From assembly GCF_014775655.1 (NCBI RefSeq), contig NZ_CP061274.1, positions 682,001-746,000 of the forward strand: a DNA stretch of 64,000 nt, given 5' to 3'. The notes under the pieces are model-generated. The model saw only the letters and a list, made by a program, of their open reading frames with translations, did not search any database and had not been told where the DNA came from. This stretch comes from Clavibacter zhangzhiyongii. GTDB lineage: Bacteria; Actinomycetota; Actinomycetes; Actinomycetales; Microbacteriaceae. Position 1 is the stretch's first letter. Every line of letters starts with the position of its first letter. Position numbers and translations under genes: made by a program. This document shows positions 38,953 to 46,961 of this stretch, one piece after another.

Positions 38953-39941
38953 TCGGCTACCTCGTGCGCCGTGCCGGATCCGCGCTGATCGTGCTCGCGC
39001 TCATCAGCCTGTTCACCTACATGATCTTCTTCCTGCTCCAGCCGGACCCCGCGGTCACCATCTGCGGCAAGACCTGCACGCCGGACAAGATCGACTCCAT
39101 CCGCCAGCTCCTCGGCCTCGACCGGCCGTTCTGGGCGCAGTACGGCGACTTCATCGCCGGCATCTTCACGGGCCGCTCCTACGGCGACGGCGCCACCGCG
39201 ATCCGGTGCGCGGCGCCCTGCCTCGGCTTCAGCTTCCAGACGCAGCAGTCGGTGCTCGACATGATCGTGTCCCGCCTTCCCGTGAGCATCACGCTCGCGG
39301 TCGGCGCGGCGATCCTCTGGGTGGTCCTCGGCGTCGCCGGGGGCCTGGTCAGCGCGATCAAGCAGGGCACCGTGTGGGACCGGGCGGCCATGGCCGCGGC
39401 GCTCACCGGGATCAGCGTGCCGGTGTACTTCGCGGCGCTGCTCCTCCAGTACGTGCTCGTGGTGCAGCTGCAGGTCCTGCCGTTCCCGCAGTCGGTGGCG
39501 TTCGGCGACGACCCCGTCGCCTGGCTGCAGTCGTACGTCATGCCGTGGCTCGTGCTCGCGCTCGGCTACGCGTCGGTCTACGCGCGCATCGTGCGGGCCA
39601 ACGTCATCGACACGCTGCAGGAGGACTACCTGCGGACCGCGCGCGCCAAGGGCCTGTCGTCGGCCCTCGTGATCCGCCGCCACGCCCTCCGGCCGTCGCT
39701 CACCCCCGTCGTCACGCTGTTCGGCATGGACTTCGCCGGGCTGCTCGGCGGGGCCGTGATCACCGAGACCGTCTTCGGCCTCAACGGCGTCGGCAAGCTC
39801 GCCGCCGACTCCATCGCCAAGAACGACCAGCCCGTCATCATGGGCGTCACGCTCCTCGCCGCGGCCTTCGTGGTCGTCGGGAACGTGGTCGTCGACGTGC
39901 TGTACACCGTGCTCGACCCCCGAGTGAGGATCACCGCGTGA
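38949..39941 (+). CDS. Peptide ABC transporter permease, DppB/OppB type
   Basis: 330 residues. It begins with a membrane helix (YLVRRAGSALIVL), typical of DppB, and has five further helices. The EAA loop is RTARAKGLSSALVIRRHALR (about 233-252). An insertion of about 40 residues after TM1 carries four Cys (ICGKTCTP and CAAPCLG) and lies outside the membrane, so one or two disulphides are possible. This loop also occurs in other actinobacterial DppB proteins. It is translationally coupled to its neighbours. Confidence 0.9.
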   Translation: MIGYLVRRAGSALIVLALISLFTYMIFFLLQPDPAVTICGKTCTPDKIDSIRQLLGLDRPFWAQYGDFIAGIFTGRSYGDGATAIRCAAPCLGFSFQTQQSVLDMIVSRLPVSITLAVGAAILWVVLGVAGGLVSAIKQGTVWDRAAMAAALTGISVPVYFAALLLQYVLVVQLQVLPFPQSVAFGDDPVAWLQSYVMPWLVLALGYASVYARIVRANVIDTLQEDYLRTARAKGLSSALVIRRHALRPSLTPVVTLFGMDFAGLLGGAVITETVFGLNGVGKLAADSIAKNDQPVIMGVTLLAAAFVVVGNVVVDVLYTVLDPRVRITA

Positions 39942-40804
39942 CCGCCGCCGCACCGCACCAGCCGCCCGCCCGGGCCGTCCCCGGGACCCCGCTCCTCGAG
40001 GTGGAGCACCTCACGATCGCGTTCCCCACCTCGCGGGGGCCGGTCGAGGTCGTGACCGACCTCTCCTTCCGCGTGGAGCCCGACAGCACCCTCGGCATCG
40101 TGGGGGAGTCGGGGTCGGGCAAGTCGATGACCTCGCTCGCCGTGATGGGCCTCGTGCCCCGCGGCGGCACGGTCACCGGCAGCATCCGGCTCGCGGGCGA
40201 GGAGCTCGTCGGCCGCTCCGACCGGGAGCTGCGCGCGATGCGTGGCGACCGGATGGCGATGGTCTTCCAGGATCCGCTCTCCTCGCTCAACCCGTACTAC
40301 ACGGTGGGGCTGCAGGTCGAGGAGGCGTACCGGGCGCACCGCACGGGCTCGCGCCGGGCCGTGCGGACCGTGGTGCAGGACGCGCTCGAGCGCGTCGGCA
40401 TCAAGGAGGCCGGCACGCGCATCGACCACTACCCGCACCAGTTCTCGGGCGGCATGCGGCAGCGCATCATGATCGCGATGGCCCTGTGCCTCGAGCCCGA
40501 GCTGCTCATCGCGGACGAGCCGACCACCGCGCTCGACGTGACGGTGCAGGCGCAGATCCTCGACCTGCTGCGATCCATCCGCGCCGAGACGGGGATGGGG
40601 ATGCTCGTCATCACTCACGACCTCGCCGTCGTGTCCTCCCTCGCCGACGAGGTGCTCGTCATGCAGGGCGGGTACCGGGTCGAGAGCGGCACCACCGAGC
40701 GCGTCTTCACCGCGCCCGAGGACCCCTACACGCACGCCCTGCTCGAGGCGATCCCGCGCATCGACGCCGCCTACGAGCACCTGACGACGGGATCCGCCTC
40801 ATGA
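39938..40804 (+). CDS. Peptide ABC transporter ATPase, DppD/OppD type
   Basis: 288 residues from GTG 39938 (GTGA overlap with dppB). Walker A is GESGSGKS (about 50-57), the signature FSGGMRQR, Walker B LLIADEPTTALD, and the switch His in ITHDLAVV. Its C-terminus (about 265-288) is short and has no visible Cys cluster of the DppD [4Fe-4S] type. It pairs with the DppF-type protein encoded next. Confidence 0.9.
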   Translation: MTAAAPHQPPARAVPGTPLLEVEHLTIAFPTSRGPVEVVTDLSFRVEPDSTLGIVGESGSGKSMTSLAVMGLVPRGGTVTGSIRLAGEELVGRSDRELRAMRGDRMAMVFQDPLSSLNPYYTVGLQVEEAYRAHRTGSRRAVRTVVQDALERVGIKEAGTRIDHYPHQFSGGMRQRIMIAMALCLEPELLIADEPTTALDVTVQAQILDLLRSIRAETGMGMLVITHDLAVVSSLADEVLVMQGGYRVESGTTERVFTAPEDPYTHALLEAIPRIDAAYEHLTTGSAS

Positions 40805-41748
40805 GCCCCCACGACGCCCGCCCCGACGGCCCGGCCGCGCCCGCCGCGACCGCGCCCGAGCCCTTCCTCTCCGCGCGCGACCTCGTCAAGGAGTACGCGA
40901 CCCGCAGCGGCCGCGGGCTCCGGCCGACCGTGCGGCGCTTCCGGGCGGTCGACGGCGTGAGCCTCGACGTGCCGACCGGGCAGACGCTCTCCATCGTGGG
41001 GGAGTCGGGATCCGGCAAATCGACGACCGCGCGCATCATCGCGCACCTGCTCGACCCCACCTCCGGCACGTTCGCGCTGCGGGGCGAGGACATGACGCAC
41101 GCGAAGGGGGCGGCCCTCCGCGAGTTCCGGCGCCAGGTGCAGGTGGTGTTCCAGGATCCCGCGTCGTCGCTGAACCCGCGGCACACGGTGGAGCAGATCA
41201 TCAGCGCGCCGCTGCGGTACCAGGGCATCACCACGCCGGGCGGCCACGGGCGGCTCGTGCGCGACCTGCTCGACCGCGTGGGGCTGAACCCGGACCACGC
41301 GCAGCGCTACCCGGCGCAGTTCTCGGGCGGGCAGTGCCAGCGCATCGGGATCGCGCGGGCGCTCGCCGTGGGGCCGGGCCTCATCGTGTGCGACGAGGCG
41401 GTCTCCGCGCTCGACGTGACGGTGCAGGCGCGAGTGATCGCGCTGCTGCGCGACCTCCAGCGCGAGCGCGGGCTCAGCTACGTCTTCATCGCGCACGACC
41501 TCGCCGTGGTGCGCCAGCTCTCCGACCGCGTGGCCGTGATGAGCTCCGGGGAGGTCGTGGAGGAGGGGACGCGCGACGACGTGTTCGAGCGGCCGCAGCA
41601 CCCGTACACGCGGTCGCTGCTCGACGCCGTGCCGCGGATCGACCCCGAGTGGGACCGGCGGCGCTCCGCCGCGCGCGCGGCCGCGGGGCTCGCGCCCGGA
41701 TCCCTCGGCACGGGCGCGGTCCGCACGTCGGACGGGTCAGCGGCATGA
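40801..41748 (+). CDS. Peptide ABC transporter ATPase, DppF/OppF type
   Basis: 315 residues. Walker A GESGSGKST (about 68-76) and Walker B LIVCDEAVSALD are intact. The signature reads FSGGQCQRIGIARAL. Walker B has DEAVSALD, the usual DppF/OppF variant. ATGA overlaps link it to dppD upstream and the prolyl aminopeptidase downstream, coupling import to intracellular hydrolysis. Confidence 0.9.
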   Translation: MSPHDARPDGPAAPAATAPEPFLSARDLVKEYATRSGRGLRPTVRRFRAVDGVSLDVPTGQTLSIVGESGSGKSTTARIIAHLLDPTSGTFALRGEDMTHAKGAALREFRRQVQVVFQDPASSLNPRHTVEQIISAPLRYQGITTPGGHGRLVRDLLDRVGLNPDHAQRYPAQFSGGQCQRIGIARALAVGPGLIVCDEAVSALDVTVQARVIALLRDLQRERGLSYVFIAHDLAVVRQLSDRVAVMSSGEVVEEGTRDDVFERPQHPYTRSLLDAVPRIDPEWDRRRSAARAAAGLAPGSLGTGAVRTSDGSAA

Positions 41749-43058
41749 TCGTGGGGACCGCGACCGCGACCGTGCCCGGCGTCCACGTCACCGACCACGA
41801 GATCCGCGTCCCGCTCGACTGGGCCGCGGCGCACGACGGCGAGCCGACCCCCACGATCACCGTCTTCGCCCGCGAGCTCGTCGCACCCGACCGCCGCGGC
41901 GACGACCTGCCCGCGCTCCTCTACCTCCAGGGCGGGCCGGGCGGGAGGTCGCCGCGCGTGATGGACGACGGCGGCTGGATCGGCCACGCCCTCCGCACCC
42001 ACCGCGTCGTGCTCCTCGACCAGCGCGGCACCGGGCGGAGCACGCCGATCACGGCGCGCACGATGGCGCGGTTCGGCGACGACCACCCGGCCGCCGCCCG
42101 GCACCTGGCGCTGTTCCGGGCCGACTCGATCGTGCGGGACGCCGAGGCGCTCCGGCACCACCTCGAGGGCGGCCGGCGCTGGTCGACCCTCGGCCAGAGC
42201 TACGGCGGGTTCCTCACGCTCACCTACCTGTCGCTCGCGCCCGAGGCGCTCTCGGCCTGCTACGTGACGGGCGGCCTCGCGTCCCTCGACCCCGACGCGG
42301 ACGAGGTCTACCGCCGCACCTACCCGCGGACGGCCGCGAAGAACGCCGGCCACCACGCGCGCTACCCGGGCGACGCGGCGATCCTGTCGCGCCTCGCCGA
42401 CCGGCTCGCCGCGGGCGACGTGCGGCTGCCCGACGGCGACGTCCTCACGGTCGAGCGGCTGCAGACCGTCGGCATCGACCTCGGCATGGGGCCCGGGCGG
42501 GAGCGGATCCACGCCATGCTCGACGAGGCGCTCGACGACCGCGGCGAGCCGACCGACGTGCTCCTCGCCGAGCTGCAGCGCCTCACCTCGTACGCGGCGA
42601 ACCCGCTGTTCGCGGTGATGCAGGAGAGCATCTACGCGTCCGGCACCCGGCCCGCCACCGCGTGGGCCGCCGAGCGGCTGCGCGCCGCGCACCCGGAGTT
42701 CGCGCCCGGCGCCCGGCCTCTGCTGCTCACGGGCGAGATGATGTACCCCTGGATGTTCGAGCAGATCCGGCTGCTGCGCCCGTTCCGCGGCGCGGTCGAG
42801 GAGACGGCGCGGCGCGACGACTGGCCGGAGCTGTACGACACCGCCCGCCTCGCCGCCAACGAGGTGCCGCTGGCGGCCGCGATCTACCACGACGACATGT
42901 TCGTGGACGCGGGCCTCCAGCAGGAGACGGCCGCGCGCGTCGGGAACGCCCGCGCGTGGATCACGAACGAGCACGAGCACGACGGCCTGGGGGCGCCCGG
43001 CGTCCTCGGCCGGCTGATGGACACGATCGCCCGCGATGGAGGAGGGATCCCCCGATGA
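41745..43058 (+). CDS. Prolyl aminopeptidase (S33 alpha/beta hydrolase, large PIP type)
   Basis: 437 residues. The oxyanion strand reads LYLQGGPGGRSP, the nucleophile elbow GQSYGGF (Ser about 150), and the catalytic His lies in EHDGLGAPG near the C-terminus. The size and the cap region (about 190-340) match the large proline iminopeptidases that release N-terminal Pro or hydroxyproline from peptides. It follows the peptide ATPase by an ATGA overlap, so freed Hyp would be produced where peptides enter. The exact specificity needs assay. Confidence 0.85.
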   Translation: MIVGTATATVPGVHVTDHEIRVPLDWAAAHDGEPTPTITVFARELVAPDRRGDDLPALLYLQGGPGGRSPRVMDDGGWIGHALRTHRVVLLDQRGTGRSTPITARTMARFGDDHPAAARHLALFRADSIVRDAEALRHHLEGGRRWSTLGQSYGGFLTLTYLSLAPEALSACYVTGGLASLDPDADEVYRRTYPRTAAKNAGHHARYPGDAAILSRLADRLAAGDVRLPDGDVLTVERLQTVGIDLGMGPGRERIHAMLDEALDDRGEPTDVLLAELQRLTSYAANPLFAVMQESIYASGTRPATAWAAERLRAAHPEFAPGARPLLLTGEMMYPWMFEQIRLLRPFRGAVEETARRDDWPELYDTARLAANEVPLAAAIYHDDMFVDAGLQQETAARVGNARAWITNEHEHDGLGAPGVLGRLMDTIARDGGGIPR

Positions 43059-44530
43059 CCGACACGACCCACGACGCGACGCCCGCGGCCCCGGCCCCGG
43101 CGGCGGAGGCCCCGGCTGCCGCCGCCGCCGCCCGACGCCCGCCCCGCCTCGCCCAGGTGCCCGCGTTCCGCGACCTCATGGCCACGGGCTGGATCACGCC
43201 CGACCGCACGCCGTCGACCGTGCCCGGCGCCGTCGAGGCGGCCGCCGCGCACCGCGACCGGCTGAGCGCCGCGATGCCCGGCGTCACGATGGCCGTCGTC
43301 AGCGGGTACGCGCCCACGCGCAACGACGACTGCCGCTACGCCTTCCGCGCCGACAGCGACTTCGTCTGGCTCACGGGCGTGCAGATCGAGGGGGCCGTGC
43401 TCGTGATGCACGCGGTGCCCGGCGGGCACGACGCCGTCCTGCACGTGCCCGCCCCCGCGCACCCGGGCGACCCGCGCTTCTTCTCCGACGCCGACCACGG
43501 CGAGCTCTGGGTGGGCCCGGCGCCCGCGCACGCCGACTGGCAGCGGGCGCTCGGGATCCCGGTGCGCGACCCCGACCGGATCGCCCGCGACCTCGCCGGC
43601 GTGCGCGACGTGCGTCGCGCCGGCGCCGTCACGGGCGTCCCGTCCGCGCTCGCCGACGTGCCGCGCGACCCGGCGCTCGTGGCGGCGCTCGGCGGGCTGC
43701 GCGTGATCAAGGACGCGTGGGAGGTCGAGGAGCTGCGCCGCGCGGTCGACGACACGGTCGAGGGCTTCGCCGAGGTCGTGCGGGCGATCCCGCGGGCACG
43801 GGCCCACGGCGGCGAGCGCTGGCTGCAGGGCACCTTCGACCGGCACGCCCGCACGGTCGGCAACGGGCCCGGCTACGCCACCATCGTGGGCGGGGGCGCG
43901 CACGCGACGATCCTGCACTGGGTGCGCTGCGACGGCCCGCTCCGGGACGGCGAGCTCGTGCTGCTCGACATGGGCGTGGAGGCCCGGAGCCTGTACACGG
44001 CCGACGTCACCCGCACGATCCCCGTCGACGGCGCCTTCACGCCCGAGCAGCGCCTCGTGCACGACATCGTCGAGCGCAGCCACCGCGCGGGCCTCGACGC
44101 CGTCGCGCCCGGCCGGCCGCTCGTCGACTTCCACCACGCGTCCATGGAGGTGGTGGCCCAGGGGCTGCACGACCTCGGGATCCTGCCGGTCTCGGTCGAC
44201 GAGGCCCTCTCGCCCGCCGGGCAGCACCACCGCCGCTGGCTCGTGTGCGGCATCGGCCACCACCTGGGCCTCGACGTGCACGACTGCTCGGGCGCCGGCA
44301 CCGCCGGGTACGACCGCGCGGTCGAGCCGGGCATGGTGCTGACGGTGGAGCCCGGCCTCTACTTCCCGCCGGACGACGCGACCGTGCCCCCCGAGCTGAG
44401 GGGCATCGGCGTGCGGATCGAAGACGATATCGTGGTGACGCAGACGGGGTCCGACGTGCTGTCGGACGCGCTGCCGATCGATGCCCGGGGCCTGGAGTCC
44501 TGGATGCGGGAACAGCGGTCCCCGTCCTGA
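43055..44530 (+). CDS. pepP: Aminopeptidase P / Xaa-Pro aminopeptidase (M24B)
   Basis: 491 residues. An Ala/Pro-rich leader of about 30 residues precedes an APP N-terminal domain (about 35-190) and the pita-bread catalytic domain. The five metal ligands are visible: Asp in LLDMGVE, Asp in TADVTRT, His in GIGHHLGLD, Glu in TVEPGLY and Glu in GVRIEDD. It cleaves the bond before Pro (X-Pro), and by inference X-Hyp, complementing the prolyl aminopeptidase encoded just upstream (ATGA overlap). Together they would fully dismantle Pro/Hyp-rich peptides. Confidence 0.9.
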   Translation: MTDTTHDATPAAPAPAAEAPAAAAAARRPPRLAQVPAFRDLMATGWITPDRTPSTVPGAVEAAAAHRDRLSAAMPGVTMAVVSGYAPTRNDDCRYAFRADSDFVWLTGVQIEGAVLVMHAVPGGHDAVLHVPAPAHPGDPRFFSDADHGELWVGPAPAHADWQRALGIPVRDPDRIARDLAGVRDVRRAGAVTGVPSALADVPRDPALVAALGGLRVIKDAWEVEELRRAVDDTVEGFAEVVRAIPRARAHGGERWLQGTFDRHARTVGNGPGYATIVGGGAHATILHWVRCDGPLRDGELVLLDMGVEARSLYTADVTRTIPVDGAFTPEQRLVHDIVERSHRAGLDAVAPGRPLVDFHHASMEVVAQGLHDLGILPVSVDEALSPAGQHHRRWLVCGIGHHLGLDVHDCSGAGTAGYDRAVEPGMVLTVEPGLYFPPDDATVPPELRGIGVRIEDDIVVTQTGSDVLSDALPIDARGLESWMREQRSPS

Positions 44531-44547
44531 CCCAGGAGGAGGACCGC

Positions 44548-45261
44548 GTGAGCCTCTCCGCTCTGCGACCCGCACCACCGCGCGCGAGCCTGCGCGAGCA
44601 CGTGCACCAGGCCCTGTCCGCGGCCATCGTCTCCGGCGAGCTCGAGCCGGGCACGCTGATCACCGTCCCCACGCTCGCCGTGCGCTTCGACGTGTCGGCG
44701 ACGCCGGTGCGCGAGGCCGTGCTCGAGCTCGAGAAGCGCGGCTTCGTCGAGACCGTCCGCAACAAGGGCTTCCGGGTCACCGCGGTGAGCGACGAGGAGC
44801 TCGGCCACCTCGTGCAGGTGCGCCAGCTCCTCGAGGCGCCCGCCATGGAGCGGCTCGCGGGCCGGCTCCCGGACGGCGCGCTGTCCGGCCTCGAGGCCCT
44901 CGCCGACCGGATCGAGCAGGGCGCGCGCGAGGGCGACCTCCGGGCGTACCTCGAGGCCGACCAGGAGTTCCACCTCTCGCTCACGCGCATGCTCGGCAAC
45001 CCGGTGCTCACGGCGTCCATCGCCGACCTGCGCTCGCGCACGCGCCTCGTCGGCCTCGCGTCGATGAAGGAGAGCGCCATGCTCGACGCGTCGGCGGCCG
45101 AGCACCACGAGCTGCTGCGGGCGCTGGTCGCGGGCGACGGCGCCGCCGCGCACGAGCTCATGGTGCGGCACATCCGGCACGCCACCGGCTGGTGGGCGGG
45201 GCGCGGCGAGGGCGACGACGCGGCCGACGGGGTCGCGGATCCCGCCTCCCCGAGCGCCTGA
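44548..45261 (+). CDS. GntR-family FCD regulator of the hydroxyproline locus
   Basis: 237 residues from a GTG preceded by AGGAGGAGG. The winged helix (about residues 10-78) reads PGTLITVPTLAVRFDVSATPVREAV. The FCD domain has Asp-Glu-His positions in EADQEFHLSL and two more His in AEHHELLRALV and RHIRHATGW. It lies between the importer/peptidase genes and the Hyp operon, and the 12-bp element GTGACATATTAC flanks both blocks. The likely effector is hydroxyproline or a pathway intermediate (inference). LhpR of other bacteria is from a different family in some species, so no symbol is given. Confidence 0.88.
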   Translation: MSLSALRPAPPRASLREHVHQALSAAIVSGELEPGTLITVPTLAVRFDVSATPVREAVLELEKRGFVETVRNKGFRVTAVSDEELGHLVQVRQLLEAPAMERLAGRLPDGALSGLEALADRIEQGAREGDLRAYLEADQEFHLSLTRMLGNPVLTASIADLRSRTRLVGLASMKESAMLDASAAEHHELLRALVAGDGAAAHELMVRHIRHATGWWAGRGEGDDAADGVADPASPSA

Positions 45262-45303
45262 TCCGACCTCTCCGGCGCCCGTGCTTCCCCTCCGCCACGA
45301 TGT

Positions 45304-45320
45304 GTGACATATTACTGTCA
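45304..45320. promoter_or_regulatory. Operator of the hydroxyproline regulon (copy 2)
   Basis: GTGACATATTAC at 45304-45315 is identical, as reverse complement, to 34110-34121. Here it also forms the inverted repeat TGACA-N6-TGTCA (45305-45320). TATTAC may be the -10 box of the operon starting at 45376. The site lies 40 bases after the GntR stop. Confidence 0.65.
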
Positions 45321-45375
45321 TCACCGACCACCGCCGCCTGATCGAGGCGCTCCGACCCGTGAGACGAGGGACCGC

Positions 45376-46590
45376 ATGACGCGTCACGTGGTGGTCGTCG
45401 GGGGCGGCATCGTCGGCGCCGCGTGCGCCCGCTCGCTGGCCCGGGCCGGGATCCGCGTCACCGTCGTCGAGCGGGCCGCCGTCGCGTCCGGCACGAGCGC
45501 GCAGGGCGAGGGCAACATCCTCGTCAGCGACAAGGGGCCGGGCGCCGAGCTGGAGCTCGCGCAGCTGGCCGCCCGCCGCTGGCCCGAGGTCGCCGCCGAG
45601 CTCGCGGACGAGCTGGGCGACGCGCTCCCGTCCATCGAGTACGAGCCCAAGGGCGGGCTCGTCGTCACGACCACCGACGAGGGCGCGGATCCGCTCCTCT
45701 CCTTCGCCGCCGGGCAGCGCGCCGCCGGGGTCGACGCGATCCCGGTCGACGTGCGCCGCGCGCTCGAGCTGGAGCCCTGGCTGAACCCCGGGATCACCGC
45801 CGCCGTGCACTACCCCGAGGACGCGCAGGTGCAGCCCGCCATCGCGACCGAGGCGCTCGCGGCGTCCGCCCGGCGCGCGGGGGCGGACGTCCGCACCGGC
45901 GTCGAGGTCATCGGCCCGCTCCTCGACGCGGACGGCGCGCTCCGCGGCGTGCGGACGAGCGCGGGCGACATCCCCGCCGACGACGTGCTCGTCGCCGCCG
46001 GTCCCTGGTCCGGCGAGGTGGCGCGCACCCTCGGGGTGGAGCTGCCGGTGCTGCCGCGGCGCGGGGTCGTGCTCGTCACCACGCGCATGCCGCACCGGAT
46101 CCTGCACAAGGTCTACGACGGCGACTACGTGGGTGCGGTCGGATCCGGCGACGGCGCCCTGCAGACCTCGGGCGTCGTGGAGTCGACGCCGTCGGGGACC
46201 GTGCTCATCGGATCCAGCCGCGAGCGCGTGGGCTTCGACGCCTCGCTGCGCGTGGCCGTGCTCGAGGAGCTCGCCGCGAAGGCCGTGCGGCTGTTCCCCT
46301 TCCTCGCCGAGGCGAGCGCCATGCGCTCCTACGGCGGCTTCCGGCCGTACCTGCCCGACCACCTCCCGGTGATCGGCCCCGACCCGCGGCTGCCCGGCCT
46401 CTGGCACGCGAGCGGGCACGAGGGCGCCGGGATCGGGCTCTCCGTCGCGACCGCCGACCTCGTCGCCGCGCAGATGGGCGGGGCCGCGACCGCGCTCGAC
46501 GTGCGGCCGTTCTCGGTCGCCCGGGCGTCGCTCGGGCTCCTCCTGCCGGGTGCCGCGGAGCCCGCCGACGCAGGACGGGTGCGGGCGTGA
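45376..46590 (+). CDS. FAD-dependent D-hydroxyproline dehydrogenase, catalytic (beta-like) subunit
   Basis: 404 residues of the DAO/glycine-oxidase fold. The FAD motif GGGIVGAACARSLARAG lies at residues 8-24. The Hyp/sarcosine-oxidase-type region GTSAQGEGNILVSDKGP follows (about 41-57), and the C-terminus has RSYGGFRPYLPD and GHEGAGIGLS. The set of three genes (this one, a small 2Fe-2S protein and an FAD/NAD protein) matches heteromeric D-Hyp or D-Pro dehydrogenases such as LhpB/E/F and HcnABC. It would oxidise cis-4-hydroxy-D-proline to 1-pyrroline-4-hydroxy-2-carboxylate. Confidence 0.85.
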   Translation: MTRHVVVVGGGIVGAACARSLARAGIRVTVVERAAVASGTSAQGEGNILVSDKGPGAELELAQLAARRWPEVAAELADELGDALPSIEYEPKGGLVVTTTDEGADPLLSFAAGQRAAGVDAIPVDVRRALELEPWLNPGITAAVHYPEDAQVQPAIATEALAASARRAGADVRTGVEVIGPLLDADGALRGVRTSAGDIPADDVLVAAGPWSGEVARTLGVELPVLPRRGVVLVTTRMPHRILHKVYDGDYVGAVGSGDGALQTSGVVESTPSGTVLIGSSRERVGFDASLRVAVLEELAAKAVRLFPFLAEASAMRSYGGFRPYLPDHLPVIGPDPRLPGLWHASGHEGAGIGLSVATADLVAAQMGGAATALDVRPFSVARASLGLLLPGAAEPADAGRVRA

Positions 46591-46961
46591 CGCCGCGGCG
46601 CGTGGATGCGGCCCGCGACCCGATCCGCCCGGAGCCCGCGGAGGCCGTGCGCTTCACCGTGGACGGGGATCCCGTCGCGGGCGTCCGCGGCCAGACCATC
46701 GCCGGCGCGCTGCTCGCCTCCGGCACGCTCGCCTGGCGGACGACCGCGAGCGCCGGGCGCCCGCGCGGCGTCTTCTGCGGCATCGGCGTGTGCTTCGACT
46801 GCACCGTCACCGTCAACGGGCTGCCCGACGTGCGCGCCTGCCAGCGCCGCGCGGTCGAGGGCGACGTGGTGGAGACGGGGCCGGGGGCCACGGTGCCGGA
46901 CGCCGCTGCCGCCGCCGACGCCGACCGCGCGCAGCCCGGCCACGACGGGAGCGCCTCGTGA
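46587..46961 (+). CDS. (2Fe-2S)-binding small subunit of D-hydroxyproline dehydrogenase
   Basis: 124 residues from a GTG overlapping the previous stop. The plant-type ferredoxin-like domain has Cys in GVFCGIGVCFDCTVTVNG and VRACQR (four Cys for one cluster). This is the HcnA-like module that shuttles electrons between the FAD subunits. The Ala/Asp-rich last 25 residues are not part of the fold. It is co-translated with both neighbours. Confidence 0.87.
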   Translation: MTPRRVDAARDPIRPEPAEAVRFTVDGDPVAGVRGQTIAGALLASGTLAWRTTASAGRPRGVFCGIGVCFDCTVTVNGLPDVRACQRRAVEGDVVETGPGATVPDAAAAADADRAQPGHDGSAS

